Positions 24,801 through 36,244 of a stretch of DNA of 64,000 nucleotides are shown here, piece after piece (position 1 is the first letter of the stretch; every line of letters starts with the position of its first letter). This DNA comes from Madurella fahalii (taxonomy: Eukaryota > Ascomycota > Sordariomycetes > Sordariales). The translations under genes and the position numbers were made by a program. The DNA is taken from NCBI GenBank assembly GCA_029876055.1, contig CM056876.1, forward strand, positions 3,596,001-3,660,000. The letters are read 5' to 3'. The notes beneath the pieces are model-generated. The model did not search any database. It had not been told where the DNA came from and saw only the letters and a list, made by a program, of their open reading frames with translations.

Positions 24801-26672
24801 GACATGGAAGGCGATGCGAAACCGGTCAACTTCGCGAGGACGTGGAACCACGCGCAGAGTATAACTTGGAACAACTCGGACGCGTCCTTGCTGCCGCGCG
24901 AGATACAAGAGTTGTGCAAGACGATGCTGGACGAAGAGCGGAAGAAGTACGTCAGGCGGCATCTTGTCACAAACGAGGTGCTGGACTATGAGGACGAAAA
25001 GATCCGCAACAGCGAAGATCACGATGTATTCATCGCGATTGATGAGCACGAGAGCGCCCGAGTCTATCTCAATACCATCCGCGACTACGTCGCAGAGCAC
25101 GCCACGAAATTGGCCAGGGCACGGAAGGCAGTGGGACTGGACCCCTGCATACCGGCAGATGATGATAAGATGAAAAAGGCAGTTGACGAATGGAAGCCGG
25201 CGACGAAGGTGGGCAGCTCTGAGATGGAAATTGACGCATCAGGCAAGCCTTGCAAGCCGTTCGAGTACGCCCTCAAGGAATTACGTCGTGAACTCGATGG
25301 GGAGAACGGGCTTGACGAAGCTGCTCGGCAGGCACGGGCGCAAGCTGTGGCCCAGGCCCATGTTGATCGGTTCGCCAAGGTCTCGGAACGCACGCTGCGA
25401 CGATTCATCCAGATGTGTCTTCACAAATACAAGAGGGCACGGGTCGAACCCGGCCATGCGGTGGGTGCGGTTGGGGCGCAGTCGATCGGTGAACCTGGCA
25501 CGCAGATGACTCTCAAGACATTCCACTTTGCCGGTGTCGCGGGCATGAGTATCACGCAAGGTGTGCCACGGATCAAGGAAATCATCAACGCGTCCAAACT
25601 TATCAGCACCCCCGTCATCACATGCGAGCTGGAAAATAAGGTGGACATCAAGGCAGCGCGTATCGTAAAGGGGAGGATCGAGAAGACGTACATCTCGGAT
25701 GTCGTCTCGTATATTGACGACGAGTGGCTGCCGGATGTGGCCAAGATCACGCTGCAGGTGGACATGCAGGTTCTCTCAGACATGCAGCTGGGCATAACGA
25801 TGAAGGACATTGCAGACGCCATCGTCCGGGCTAAGAAGCTCAAGCTCAAGGTGGAGCCGGACGACTTGCGGATTGGAGGGGACCGTGTCGAGGTGATTAT
25901 CCGCAACACCTGGCAGGATGCCACGGCCGCCCGCAAGGCCGCCAAGGTGCGCGCGGCTGCCGCCGAAAAGGGCCAAGCCGTGTCCGCGATCATGGACGAG
26001 TCGGCAGCCGACTTCCAGCTGCGGGTCAATTTCCTCAAGCGCATGCTTCCCGAGGTGGTCATCTCGGGCTATCCCGAGGCGTCGAGAGCCATCATCCAGA
26101 CGAGCGAGAAGAACGAGCACAAGGTGCTCGTCGAAGGGTACGGGCTGCGGGCGTGCATGACGACCGAGGGCGTCATCGGCACAAAGTGCGTGAGCAACTC
26201 GGTCATGGAGTGCCGCGACGTGCTGGGCATCGAGGCGGCGCGGACGACCATCGCCAAGGAGATTGCCTCCGTCATGTCCTACTTGGGCATCGACCCGCGG
26301 CACATGGAGTTGCTCGCCGACGTGATGACGTACAAGGGCGAGATCCTTGGCATCACGCGGTTCGGCATGGCCAAGATGCGCGACAGCGTGCTGCAGCTGG
26401 CGTCGTTTGAGAAGACGCCCGATCATTTGTTCGACGCGGCGGCGGGCATGAAGAAGGACCGAATCCAGGGTGTTAGCGAGTGCATCATCATGGGCCAGTC
26501 CATGTCGATTGGCACGGGGGCGTTTGAGGTTGTGAGGAGGCTGGGGATCAGGGATCACCAAGTCGTACCGAAGCCGACGGTGTTTGAGGACGCGTGGAAG
26601 AAGCAGGAGGTGGTTATGAGGAAAGCGAGGATGGAGAAGCGGAGGAGTGGGGTCGCCGTGGCTGTGAATTAG
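21897..26672 (+). CDS. RPC1: DNA-directed RNA polymerase III largest subunit
   Basis: The catalytic subunit that transcribes tRNA, 5S and U6 genes; 1554 residues. Exons are 21897-22003, 22060-22171 and 22227-26672. The short first exons encode the clamp start (KRFKALKFGIQ) and the GVLEVSDNLLYD segment. Zinc-binding Cys/His residues follow in CSTCQLGLQDCPGHFGH at the start of exon 3. The metal-A loop NADFDGDEMNLHVPQ holds the catalytic aspartates at about 519, 521 and 523. LSGKRVDFSGRTVISPDPN, then GAVGAQSIGEPGTQMTLKTF (bridge and trigger region) and SVMSYLGIDPRHMELLADVM near the C-terminus complete the family pattern. It lacks the heptapeptide tail of Pol II, and resemblance is to RPC160. It is about 90 residues longer than yeast, mostly in an insertion around residues 1045-1130. 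Confidence 0.96.
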
Positions 26673-27511
26673 GGGCGGCGGTTGGAGTAATGGACCTTGA
26701 TCCTTGGGTTTAGAAAATGGGTGGAGTTCTGGGCGCGAGGCGTCGAGGTAACCCCCGGCGTCTTTAGTACCGGGTGGCTGAAAATTGGGTTGCTCTTGGG
26801 AGCCACAGAAAAGATTAGGATGGCTATGATGTAGGAAATATTCTTGGAAATGGCCTGGCCTAGTAACTATTACGCGCCAGGACTGACACAATGAGTTTTG
26901 ATGCCTCTTACAGGACCGGCAGGTCAGCTGTTGTTCGTTAACCGTCATATGGATCAAGGCCATAGCGCTTGGAATGACAGAACCTATTAGTGAGTCGACA
27001 CTATGGCACTAGGCCCGGGGCACCGCCGTTTTGAACTCTTGGGGACTTCGTATATAAGGGCAGTCCCTCGCCAATTCTCCCGGTTTTACTTCCTTTTCCT
27101 CTTGACATGCATCTGAATCCCAGCACCTACTCGAAAGGTCATGCGACGCTTATCGCTGAGCTTTAAGATGGAGCGGATTTAGGATTCGGGCGGGAGGAGA
27201 ACAAGCACGCTCAAGCAATCTATAGTATCTGTTTTATTCTAAATGGGGCCAGTGATGATTACTCGAATGCAAAGCAGAGAGATGCCGAGGCCCTGGTTCG
27301 ATTTGCTTATAATTGGTCCACGTGATTTGGTGATTGCTTTTTCGCGACGCATTTGGCAAAGGCGCGTTTGCCTCATCGACGTCATCGCAAACGACCCTGA
27401 ACAACTTGTCTTCCCCATCCGATTCATCTTCCCCATTTTGTTCTGCATCGTAACAATTTCTGGCGCCGAAAGACACATGAATTGTACACCAATTTGGTGA
27501 CGCTATTCAAC
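26673..27511. other. Intergenic DNA
   Basis: 3' flank of RPC1 and promoter of the SRAP gene. An AT-rich stretch lies near 27230-27320. No gene seen. Confidence 0.55.
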
Positions 27512-28860
27512 ATGTGCGGAAGATATGTGTTGGCAATGGTAGGAACTGTCTACGTCTCATATGCCCAGAGCCGGTGCTTTGCGCGATCAAACGTTCTCTC
27601 CCAGTCTCTTTACTCGCGGCCGGATGACTGACTCTTCATTCTCCCCATTATCAGCGGCCCTCCCAAATTCGCCGGATGCTCGAGGATGACGATATGCCGG
27701 TTTACGACGCGCCCGCCGATGATGGTGATGGCGCGCCACGCCAAAGTTACAACTTTGCTCCTGGGTATCACGGCGTCGTGTACCGCGCCGACGTCCCTGA
27801 TCGGGGCGCCGGACATGGCAGCAGCGGCAGCAGCAGTTCTGCTACTAGGAGAGAAGCCGGAGCTAATGACGGTGGTGACGACGGCCCGCACACGGAGAAG
27901 GAAGTGCGCTACAAACTCCAGTCCATGAAATGGGGTCTGGTCCCCTTCTGGACGAAGCGCAATCCGGGCTACGGCAGCATGCTCAAGACGATCAACTGCC
28001 GGGACGATTCGCTCGCCCAGCCGGGCGGTATGTGGGCGAGCATGAAGGCCAGGAAGAGGTGTGTGGTGGTCGCCGAGGGGTTCTACGAGTGGCTCAAGCC
28101 GCAGGGCTCCAAGGAGAAGATCCCGCATTACGTGAAGCGGAAAGATGGGAAGCTGATGTGCTTCGCGGGCCTGTGGGATTGTGTCCAGTACGAGGGAGAG
28201 GAGGCGGAAGGGGTGAAGCATTACACGTACACGATTATCACGACTGACAGCAACCAGCAATTGAAGTTCCTGCATGACAGGATGCCAGTTATTTTGGAGC
28301 CTGGGTCAAAGGCAATGAGGACGTGGCTTGACCCGGGGAGGAGCGAGTGGAGCAAGGAGTTGCAGGAGTTGTTGAGGCCATTTACGGGAGAGCTGGAGGT
28401 GTATCCTGTCAGCAAGGAGGTTGGGAAGGTGGGGAATAACTCACCGAGCTTCGTCATCCCAGTTGCGAGCAGGGAGAATAAGAGCAATATTGCGAATTTT
28501 TTCGCTAAGGGGGCGGCCAAGAAGGGGGATACCGTCAAGCCTGAGGTGGAGGTCAAGAAGGAAGGGGATGCGGAAACAGAGATGAAGACGGTTGCAGAGG
28601 TGGTGAAGGCCACTGATGACGGGGGGATGGGCACACCAATGAAAGGAATCAAGCGGGAGGCGGAGTCGTCGCCAATTAAAGAGGAGCCATCAGCGAAGAA
28701 GCCGGCGCCGTTCACGGCGACCTCACCGGCCAAGGGAAAACAACAGACACGAAGCAAGATCAGCGCGACGAGCAACACCGCTAAAAGCCCCTCCAAGGCG
28801 AAAGCGGCCAAGGCGGACGGGAGTCAGAAGATTACAAAGTTCTTTGGAAACAGTGCCTAA
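27512..28860 (+). CDS. SRAP-domain protein (HMCES/YedK-like abasic-site protector) with C-terminal PIP box
   Basis: A 410-residue protein predicted to trap abasic sites in single-stranded DNA by a covalent link to Cys2. Exon 1 (27512-27538) encodes only MCGRYVLAM; the intron ends in TTATCAG and exon 2 (27655-28860) continues RPSQIRRMLEDD. Cys2 becomes N-terminal after Met removal, as the family requires. Other conserved elements are YNFAPGY, MKWGLVPFW, INCRDDSLA, VVVAEGFYEWLKP, CFAGLWD and the catalytic His in FLHDRMPV. After about residue 250 the protein is a Lys/Glu-rich disordered tail ending QKITKFFGNSA, a textbook PCNA-binding PIP box (Q-x-x-I-x-x-F-F). The tail length and PIP box suggest recruitment to replication forks. 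Confidence 0.92.
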
Positions 28861-29188
28861 GCCCGGCCTAGACCGTACAGCGGCCGAAGGAAGTGGGATT
28901 TCGTGTCTGATATAGGAGTCGTGGCTTGGCATTTAACTTCGCGGCTTGCTTGCTAAAACGGAGGATACCCGGTCAGAATTCTGAAAAAGTGGTTTCTATA
29001 GACAAGATGCTTAGTATTTAATCGGCTGCGAGTGCCGTAGCAGCACGAAGGTGTTTTGTATGACAAAACGCATTACAATCCGTGGTTCTTTTCAAGCTAA
29101 CATTTGACTACAGATTTCCGGCCAACGTTGCCACTACCCTAGAACCTATGGCTATGTCCAGTTTAACCCATACCGCCTTGGATTGCGT
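28861..29188. other. Short convergent intergenic region
   Basis: Shared 3' flank of the SRAP gene and the cytochrome-domain gene. No gene seen. Confidence 0.6.
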
Positions 29189-30146
29189 TCATTCTATCAT
29201 GAATGGCTGTGCTAGATACACCACACCAAGCACCGTCAAACCCATGGCCATCAGCGGCGTGATTTTCCTGTGGCTAGAGTCTGACCCTTTCGGGGCCTTG
29301 ACACCTGACTCCCAATCGGGCATTTCTGTGGCGGTGGATGAAGCTTCCGGTCCTGAGGCGGGCGTCGGGTTCGATGTCGGTGTCACAGTCTCGGTTCGGC
29401 CACTCCCACCAGAGTTGTCATTTCCAGGACTCGCCAGCGCAGCATACTTCTCATATTTTTCGGACGCTGCCTCGCTCAACTCAACGCGGAATGCGGCGTA
29501 TCCTCCACCTTTGCCTGTGTGAGCAGAGAGGGCTGTGTCAATGTTTGATGGGCTCTTGACCGCGGTCTGCGAATAGGCATAGCTGAAAAAGACACTGCGG
29601 GTGTTGCTCCAAGCCGGATCAAAGGAGTCCTGGTTGATGCAACCGCCACACAGGAAGGTGGACGAGACATGGGTGTTATTGACAAAGGTGCCTTGCTGAA
29701 TCGGGATCAGGCTTATCGGGTTAGCGGTGTAAGGCACCACGCTCGACGGGGTGTAGCCTGTGGCCACGCGGGGTGCTGTCATGACCTTGTCTCCGTCGGG
29801 CCTGTTGATGGGCAGTCAGCCTTCTGCCTCCCGTGCTAGACCTTGGCGATTCGTTGAGTACTTGCCAGGCGACTAGTAAGAGCGGGCCCCTCATGGAGCT
29901 CTGAAAGCTGATGCTGCCCCATCCGACGCCGTTCAGCAGGGGGGACACGAGCTGCACGATGAAGTCTGTTGTCGGCTCTTTTGGCATCACCATCCCGAAG
30001 CGGTAGCCGTTCGAAAGGAGGTTTCCGTACAGCCTTATGCCAGTATCAACATCGGTGTACGTGCCGGTTTGGGAGCTGGGTAAGCCCTGAGCGGATATGA
30101 CTGCTGGCAGAGCGAGCATTAATGAGTCCACTATGGTCAAATGCAT
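29189..30146 (-). CDS. Secreted or membrane-anchored CDH-type cytochrome b domain protein (haem domain without dehydrogenase)
   Basis: A 297-residue extracellular electron-transfer candidate. The model is 30146-29866 joined to 29801-29189. A signal peptide (about 1-19, ending AVISA) precedes a domain like the haem domain of cellobiose dehydrogenase. Candidate axial ligands are Met85 in SSMRGPLLLVAW and His188 in LSAHTGKGG. A CGGC pair lies near 145-148. A Ser/Thr/Pro linker (about 220-270) leads to a hydrophobic segment (about 274-293) ending four residues before the stop, so a tail membrane helix or GPI signal is likely. No flavin domain follows. The intron has donor GCAAGT rather than GT. 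Only this choice joins TG to G as Trp94 and keeps frame; the nearby GT at 29862 gives the wrong phase. Stand-alone proteins of this class are known in fungi; the redox partner here is unknown. Confidence 0.82.
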
Positions 30147-32973
30147 TTTGATATCACTGAGTAAGCGTGATGTTCGAGTTGCGATATCGAGAGTCAAGCG
30201 CCAAGCCGAAAAGATCATCATTGCCCTGGACCATGGGCGCGAAAGAACGGGGGGAAAAGACCACGACACCTGTTGAGCAGCCCTTGATAACACACCGGCA
30301 TGAATGTTTCAAACTGCCTAGGTCTACAAAGAGCGGAAAGCCACGCATGTTCTTCATCCCATGTATTCCTCAAAGACATATCTTACCTTCCATTACGGAC
30401 TACTTGTCATCTGTGACGGTGCCCCCGGGATGAGGATTGGCAAACTGGAATGCTTGAACGGCCTGGAAATCTATGACACATTGTCAAAATAGCCACATGG
30501 TATGCAGCACAGGTAGCAAGTTTGCAGAGGTGACGTGCGAGTCTGTGTATCGTTGCGATGTACACGCTGTCAGTCGAGCAAGTACTACTCTAAGTTACGT
30601 TCAACATGTGAGCTTGACGTGTTCTTTACGTTCTCTCTCCCGGCAACTTGACAAATCGAACCTAATGTCCCTTTAGTAGTATGACTCCCGTATTTCATCG
30701 GGGTGCTGGTAGCATACTGTACTGCGCGACAATGCGGCTCTCTACTTGAGAGTAATCCATGTCTGAGGCGGTCATTGTGCCCAGGAAGAGCCTGTAAAGC
30801 ATGAAGCCTTTGTGGGAGTGGGATAAGTTGGACTGGCTTATATGGCTCGCAGGTGGTTGGCCTCGTGATGTGGCCAGACGACATGTCGACAAGAAAATAG
30901 CAGAGAATACAGCAATAAAGAGGTCACGGAGAGAGTCAAGGACCGTACCCGGGACCTGCGCCTCGGGCTCTGTATCTGCGGGGTGTTACCCTGAAGTTCA
31001 CCACTACGGGCCGAGATCTCGTCATTCGGAGTTCCATAATTCAGGGCCGAATCACTCGGAGCCTTATTGCTCTAGAATTCTCCACTCCCGATATCCATAT
31101 CCTGGGTCTCACCGTCACTCATTATCTCGTCATTCTACACCTCCAAATTCCAGAACAAACCATCAGGCTGGATCACATCGTCCTGAGCTTCTCCATTTCG
31201 AGTCTAGGAGTACCGGATCTCCGCGGTCCAGCTCTGAAGGGTCTGGCTCTCGACACTATCTCCCGTTATTGACTTACATTACTGACTCATTGTTCTAGAT
31301 ATCACCGGTCTACATCCGCCCGTTCCAGATCTCGCCGTACCCACTCCCTGACGCGAACAGAAACAAGAAAGGACATACAACAGAGTAGTAGAGACACAGT
31401 GAGCGGATGGTTTGGCACGCCTGGGTAGACTTTTGGAATACTGAATTGAACTATTGGCCATGATTGGACACCCAGGTTGACGTGGTGAAGCGGTTGATAG
31501 AGTTACTTCACTTACATTTCCGCTCCGACCACTTTTACTCTCTGGATCACAAGCACATACTTCTGTAAGTGTCATTGTGTCAAGGATCACGCTATCCACG
31601 TAATCTGTGGAGCACGCACGTGGCCAACCGCTACCACCACCGAGATCGAGGTGCGTCAGGCACGCCAACAACTTCAACTGGCTCAGGCGCCCCGAAAATA
31701 TCAAAGAACGCCGGGGACCGAAATCTTAGCCGAACCTGGCGCACAAGGAACCCCTAATCTCCTATACATCACCCAAATGCAGACAAGCAGCACGAGATGG
31801 AAGTCCCGCACACCCGTCAGTAATTCTCTTCGTCAACGAAGAGCATAACTCGCACATAAACACAACTCGATAGCTTACGATGTGTAAACAAGCCTACATC
31901 ACCCTTGCCACTCCCCTGCTACACTCATTCCCCTTATCCACCATCAACCCTCCCACATAGACGCCTTAAACCAACACCAAAACTCATCACGCGCCAACCC
32001 CCTCCCCCCCCCTTCATCACATTTCTCACACGCTGCACGAATTCCATCCCAACCCACACACCCCATGGTCGTATTCGTCGGCAGGGCCGCGAGCGCCGCC
32101 TACGCAAGCGCCAGCCTCTGCAGGCGGAGGCGGACTGCCATAGGCCCGCCGTCATCGGGGTAGAGGTATATGAGGGCTAGGAATGGTCGGCAGAGGTGAG
32201 AGGGGGGTTGGCGCGGGAGAAGGTTTCTTCGGCTTGGTCTTCGTCATCATCTTCTTTCTTCTTGCTATAGTTGTAATTGCTGTTGTTGTTCTCCGGGTGG
32301 CAGGGTGCGGCTTTGTGCGGAACAAGAGTGAGATAAACTGTGGAAGGAGCGGAAGTTGCGTTTGTGTTGTAGTTGGGTTGGAGCGGGGTTGTGTGCGGTT
32401 TTGGATGGCGTGGGCGTGAATTCTTTGCTGCTTTGGCTCTGGGCGCCGTGCATGGGGCTATTTTGGAAGAGGAGTCGAATTAGTGGCCCTGTTTGTGAGA
32501 GGGAGGTTTCTGGGTGTCCAAGAAATGCTGTGGCACGAGAAAGGTCGACTTATTGCTAGTAAGATATGTTCAAAGCTACAGGAGGGCTTCCATCACTGCA
32601 GTGGAAGAAAGAGATTCTGACTAAGGTAATTCATCGTTTGTCGATTATGCAGAATGCATGTAACGGCGAACAGGCCGACAACTCGATGATGCTACATATT
32701 TCGCACAACGATGCACCCCAGTGGTGCAGAGATAAGATGGGCCGCATCCGCAAAAGCCTCAAGTCGGGCTGAATCAAGACGGCAGCAGCTGTCCGCAACC
32801 CACTGATCAAGCAAATCCCAATCTCCAACGCCTCCTCGGGGATAACCAGATCTCACGCCCAAGTGAATGCGAATACCCATCATCAATCCAGGTGAGCTCA
32901 GCCTTCAGACCCAAATTCAGACCGAATGTCCTGGATCTATCCACCCATCCATTGCGGTGTATGTACCGCCCAT
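30147..32973. other. Gene-poor stretch, no supported gene
   Basis: 2.8 kb with scattered short frames. A 165-codon frame at 30801-31298 is rich in His, Ser, Arg and Pro with irregular Ser-Arg-His repeats, but has no family resemblance. On the minus strand near 32325-32195 there is an Asn- then Asp/Glu-rich stretch ending in a stop, which could be a relic of a terminal exon; I cannot attach it to anything. Confidence 0.5.
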
Positions 32974-33804
32974 TTACACCAGACTCTCAAAACCATGCTT
33001 CCGGCCCATGCTAGCGAGCTTCTCGATGCATTCGTCAGCATCGTGGCCGGGGAGAACGTTCTGTTTAGGAAGAAACAAAGAATCAGCAGCTGCCCGATAT
33101 CCAGTCGGATGTATAAGGCAAGCAACTTACCCGGCTAATGTCATCAAACCCCATATCCTTGGAGCGGCACAGCAGCAACTTCATCACCTCCTCTTTGGTC
33201 CAGCCGTCCATTTTCTCGTTGGCAGACTCCTGGGCAGGGGTAGCGGACTTGCTGGGAGGAGCACCCCCATTTGGATAAGAGACGGCGAGAGCGGCGGCGG
33301 CAGCAGCTCTAAGCCGAGCCTCAGAAAGGGGCGGGCGGCTGTTGGGGAGCTTCTTCCGGGGCTTGTTGATCGGCTTGAAGGCTAGGGTGTCTTCGGCGGG
33401 CTCCTTGTCGGTGGTCTTGGAAGAGGCAGCGATTGGATCAGTCGAGCCATTGTTACCATCCTTGAGCTGCTCCAAAACGTGACCAGTGCTGCAAGCCGAC
33501 AACTTCGCTGTGGCAGGAACAGAGCAGGCCCCAGAGAGAGCGGCGGCGACGGCAGCAGGATCGGTGTTCTCAACACTGCTGCTCTTTTTTTGTTGGCAAA
33601 GCGGCAAGCGTTGGCATCCTTCTGGCGAATGAAGGCTAAATTATCGCAGGGGATGAGGCTTTTCTCAACGGGAGTCCAGCGCGACCAGACGTCGCCGAGT
33701 TCTTTCTGTCGCTCCACGCAGAAGTCGACGTGCTGCAGCTTGCCGACGGCCGGGTCGCCGCAACAGTCGAGGCAGTCGCAGTAACCGATGATAGCAACGC
33801 ACAT
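32974..33804 (-). CDS. Cys-rich N-terminus plus Myb/SANT-like C-terminus protein, reading frame broken at a T7 run
   Basis: Predicted about 253 residues if one frame break is ignored. From 33804 the frame opens MCVAIIGYCDCLDCCGD with clustered cysteines and continues to CRFANKK. At the T7 run 33585-33591 (A7 in the transcript) the protein-like frame shifts by one base into SSSVENTDPAAVAAALSG and stays open to 33131. A GT-AG intron (33061-33130) then leads to a last exon, 33060-32974, ending GFESLV. The C-terminal WTKEEVMKLLLCRSKDMGFD plus ISRNVLPGHDADECIEKL has the Trp-anchored helix pattern of a Myb/SANT domain. Both halves have gene-like codon use. A one-base sequencing error, a real mutation or a missed tiny intron could explain the break; I saw no fitting splice pair. 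Function unknown. Confidence 0.6.
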
Positions 33805-35053
33805 TGTGAAGGACTTGATAGCAAATCGTTGCTTTGGATCTTGAAAGAGAAGGAATGGTAAGAGGGTTGGCCAAAGAGTGTGGTGGAGGGCACAAGCGAT
33901 GGAAAGACTTGGTAAGAAACGGGTTTTTGATGTGTGGAAAGAAATCGAAGGAACGGTGAAGTAGAGCGAACATAAACAGAGAATCCAGCAACGTTACCAG
34001 TGAGTTGCACCGGTTATCGACTTCTATCTGCTCTTTAGGTGGTGGTCACGCGAACAGGCGCGTCCAACGGAGTGCTTGGTAGGCGATAAGAACTCCTTGG
34101 ACCCCTCGGGTCAAACTAAGAAGTAATATAATTATCTTCACACGTGAATTATCCTTATGAGCAACTGGCTCCTTGGTCTGCTATCTTCCCCGTGCCTCAT
34201 CAACCCGTCGCTATTCTGGGTTGGCCAAGCCAAGCAAGTCGGGCGAAGAGCCACACCGACGAGTTCGCTGCTTTATTTGAGGTAAAGGGTTTCACTTGTT
34301 GGTGCTCACTCGTGCTGGTCAGGACGAACGATCGAGCCAGATGACTCAAGTCGTTCATCCTCACAGCCACTTTCAAGTCCTCTTTCGACGGCCTCTCTGG
34401 GATGTTCAACGACATCCCCTTCATCAATTTCCCAACAAACTGATTATCTTATATATAGCGAAGGAAATTCCCCCCCACCCTCTCCCCTCGGAGTCCCAAA
34501 ACTTTGCACAAGAATTCCACCGATAATACATTTAGCAAGCCTCAATAGAAAGCATCATCAATCGTTCTGCTCTCCCACATACGACCATAGGCACTGGAAG
34601 AATGGTGATCCCGCTCTCACATAAGTGGGGCTCTAGGTAGGGCTGTGTGGGGCAGCTGAGCTTTTTTCGTCTATCAACCCTAACCCTTCATATCACGCTT
34701 TTCTCGGATACCGTTACTTGAGAGACGGAGGAGCACCGGTCTTCTCGGTGCCACCTTCCAACCCGCCCCCCCCCGGAGCCCTTCCCGACCAACTCAACGC
34801 ACACCATGGCCAAATTCCTCCCTTTTGGCCCCCTACCGTGGGCGACGGATGAAAGCGAGAGGGGAGCCGGGGCCCCGGGAGTAAGGCATCCTGTGGTGTT
34901 CACGGTACTCTTAACCCACCCTTCTCTCCGCCCTCTCCCCCCGGGGGTCTTATTTTTTGTTTTCTCTTCAACTCTGCCCTCATCCCTCCCGTATGCCTTC
35001 GCCGGTCATTTGAAGTTTAATACCAGGCCCTAGCGCCCTTCGTGCTGCTATCA
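33805..35053. other. Intergenic DNA
   Basis: Upstream of the Myb-like gene and left flank of the recombinase relic. Several short frames of random composition. The stretch around 34677-34686 contains two CCCTAA-type units only. Confidence 0.5.
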
Positions 35054-36244
35054 GTACCTCCCAACGATGTCAACGCGATGGCCGGCCGTCTTCCTCAATG
35101 TGGCTGGCTTGACCAAATGTCCGCTCAGCCTGCCGAGCAAGAGCGGGATTTCCAGCTGCTTTTCGAGGACGTCCAGAGCCGGCCAGATAAATAGAATGGC
35201 CCTCTTATCGACAAGTCTACAAGCTTTACAAGGGACTGGGTATGGAAGCTTTGGGAAGGGTAAGCAAGCCTTTCGTAAGTGACTTTTTATCGCTAAGCCG
35301 GCTGCACAGCTTCTGTCGTTTATCCAAGATATACTCGGCTCGTACCTGGGAAGAGTTTCTTCTAGGCCGTGATAGGCGGCTCCGTGCAATCAAAGTATTC
35401 CTTAGAAGCTATATACGGAACGCGTTATAGATGCACATCGTTCTCGACACGTGCAAGTGCGTAAAAGTGCAAATAGTTACAAATGTTTCGACTATTGTTA
35501 TAGTCTGGAGGGCACTCGTTGCCGCCGCCGATTTCCATGTTATAGAGACCAAGAGGCGGGCTCAGCCAAAGCCCGTTTCTAGAGACTTCAGTGGCTCTAT
35601 AACATAGAGGGCCACCTTATAGGGTCTAGATTCAAGGCTGTTCTGGTTAGTAATACCTTTTTCCTATACTAGTATAGATGTGTAATCAATACTGACTAGC
35701 TTGCAGAGGTTAGTAGATTTATAAGGAAGTGGCATTAGAGGAGAACCTACTCCTCAACTCCCTTACCAAAAGGTCGCGGCAATGCCTTCGGCTGTTAGAA
35801 CTGTTCTCTACAATCTATGGGTGAAGGCGGCCTACATCCCTTATATTCCGTTTACAAGGCTATATATCTACGTTATTGTGCTGCTGTCCACACTCGGCAG
35901 CTTCCGGCTGAAGTCCTTGCGGATGATGAAATTTTCTCAGTTCCAGTTTGGGTTCATCACTCTCTCTGACAGCAGAACTAGGCTGGCTTACGAGGTCTAT
36001 AAAGAGGATCAAATTCAAGCGGCATTAGAAGTGCAACCTAAAGATGTCTCTGTGGATTGTTTTCATAGTTATAACCAATCCCGACCCGCTTTTTGACCTA
36101 CCGGGCCTCATCGCAGATCTAGGCATTAGACTAAACGCCTTTTCCACTGACTTCACCTTACCCGAAGATCTATATACTTGGCCTTTCCGAGAAGGGGCTA
36201 GATATATCCCGCTAAAATAGAAGAAATCGATGTTAGACAATGAA
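35054..36244 (+). pseudogene. Decayed DUF3435 tyrosine-recombinase relic, N-terminal and core part
   Basis: This is the wreck of a fungal DUF3435 (FluG-domain, Starship-captain-related) tyrosine recombinase. Recognisable pieces in changing frames are SFTRDWVWKLWEG, then TWEEFLLGRDRRLRAIK (near 35340-35395), then RLYIYVIVLLSTLGSFRLKS and MMKFSQFQFGF (about 35850-35955), then PDPLFDLPGLIADLGI and a piece ending YIPLK-stop-KKSMLDNE (to about 36240). In relatives the last stop position is a Trp, so TGG to TAG is likely; other TAG stops fall at similar places. The sequence is rich in TA dinucleotides. Stops plus TA enrichment fit RIP. No start-to-stop frame survives, so it is certainly non-functional. 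DNA-integrating enzymes of this family mobilise themselves or very large cargo elements. Confidence 0.75.

Noticed and set aside
22395..26672. RPC1 starting at the internal Met of MLLTEDERR
   Set aside because: Upstream exons encode the conserved clamp and zinc-binding N-terminus in frame, so the true start is 21897.
30801..31298. 165-codon Ser/Arg/His-rich frame
   Set aside because: Low-complexity composition, no family, no neighbouring exons; probably a decayed repeat.
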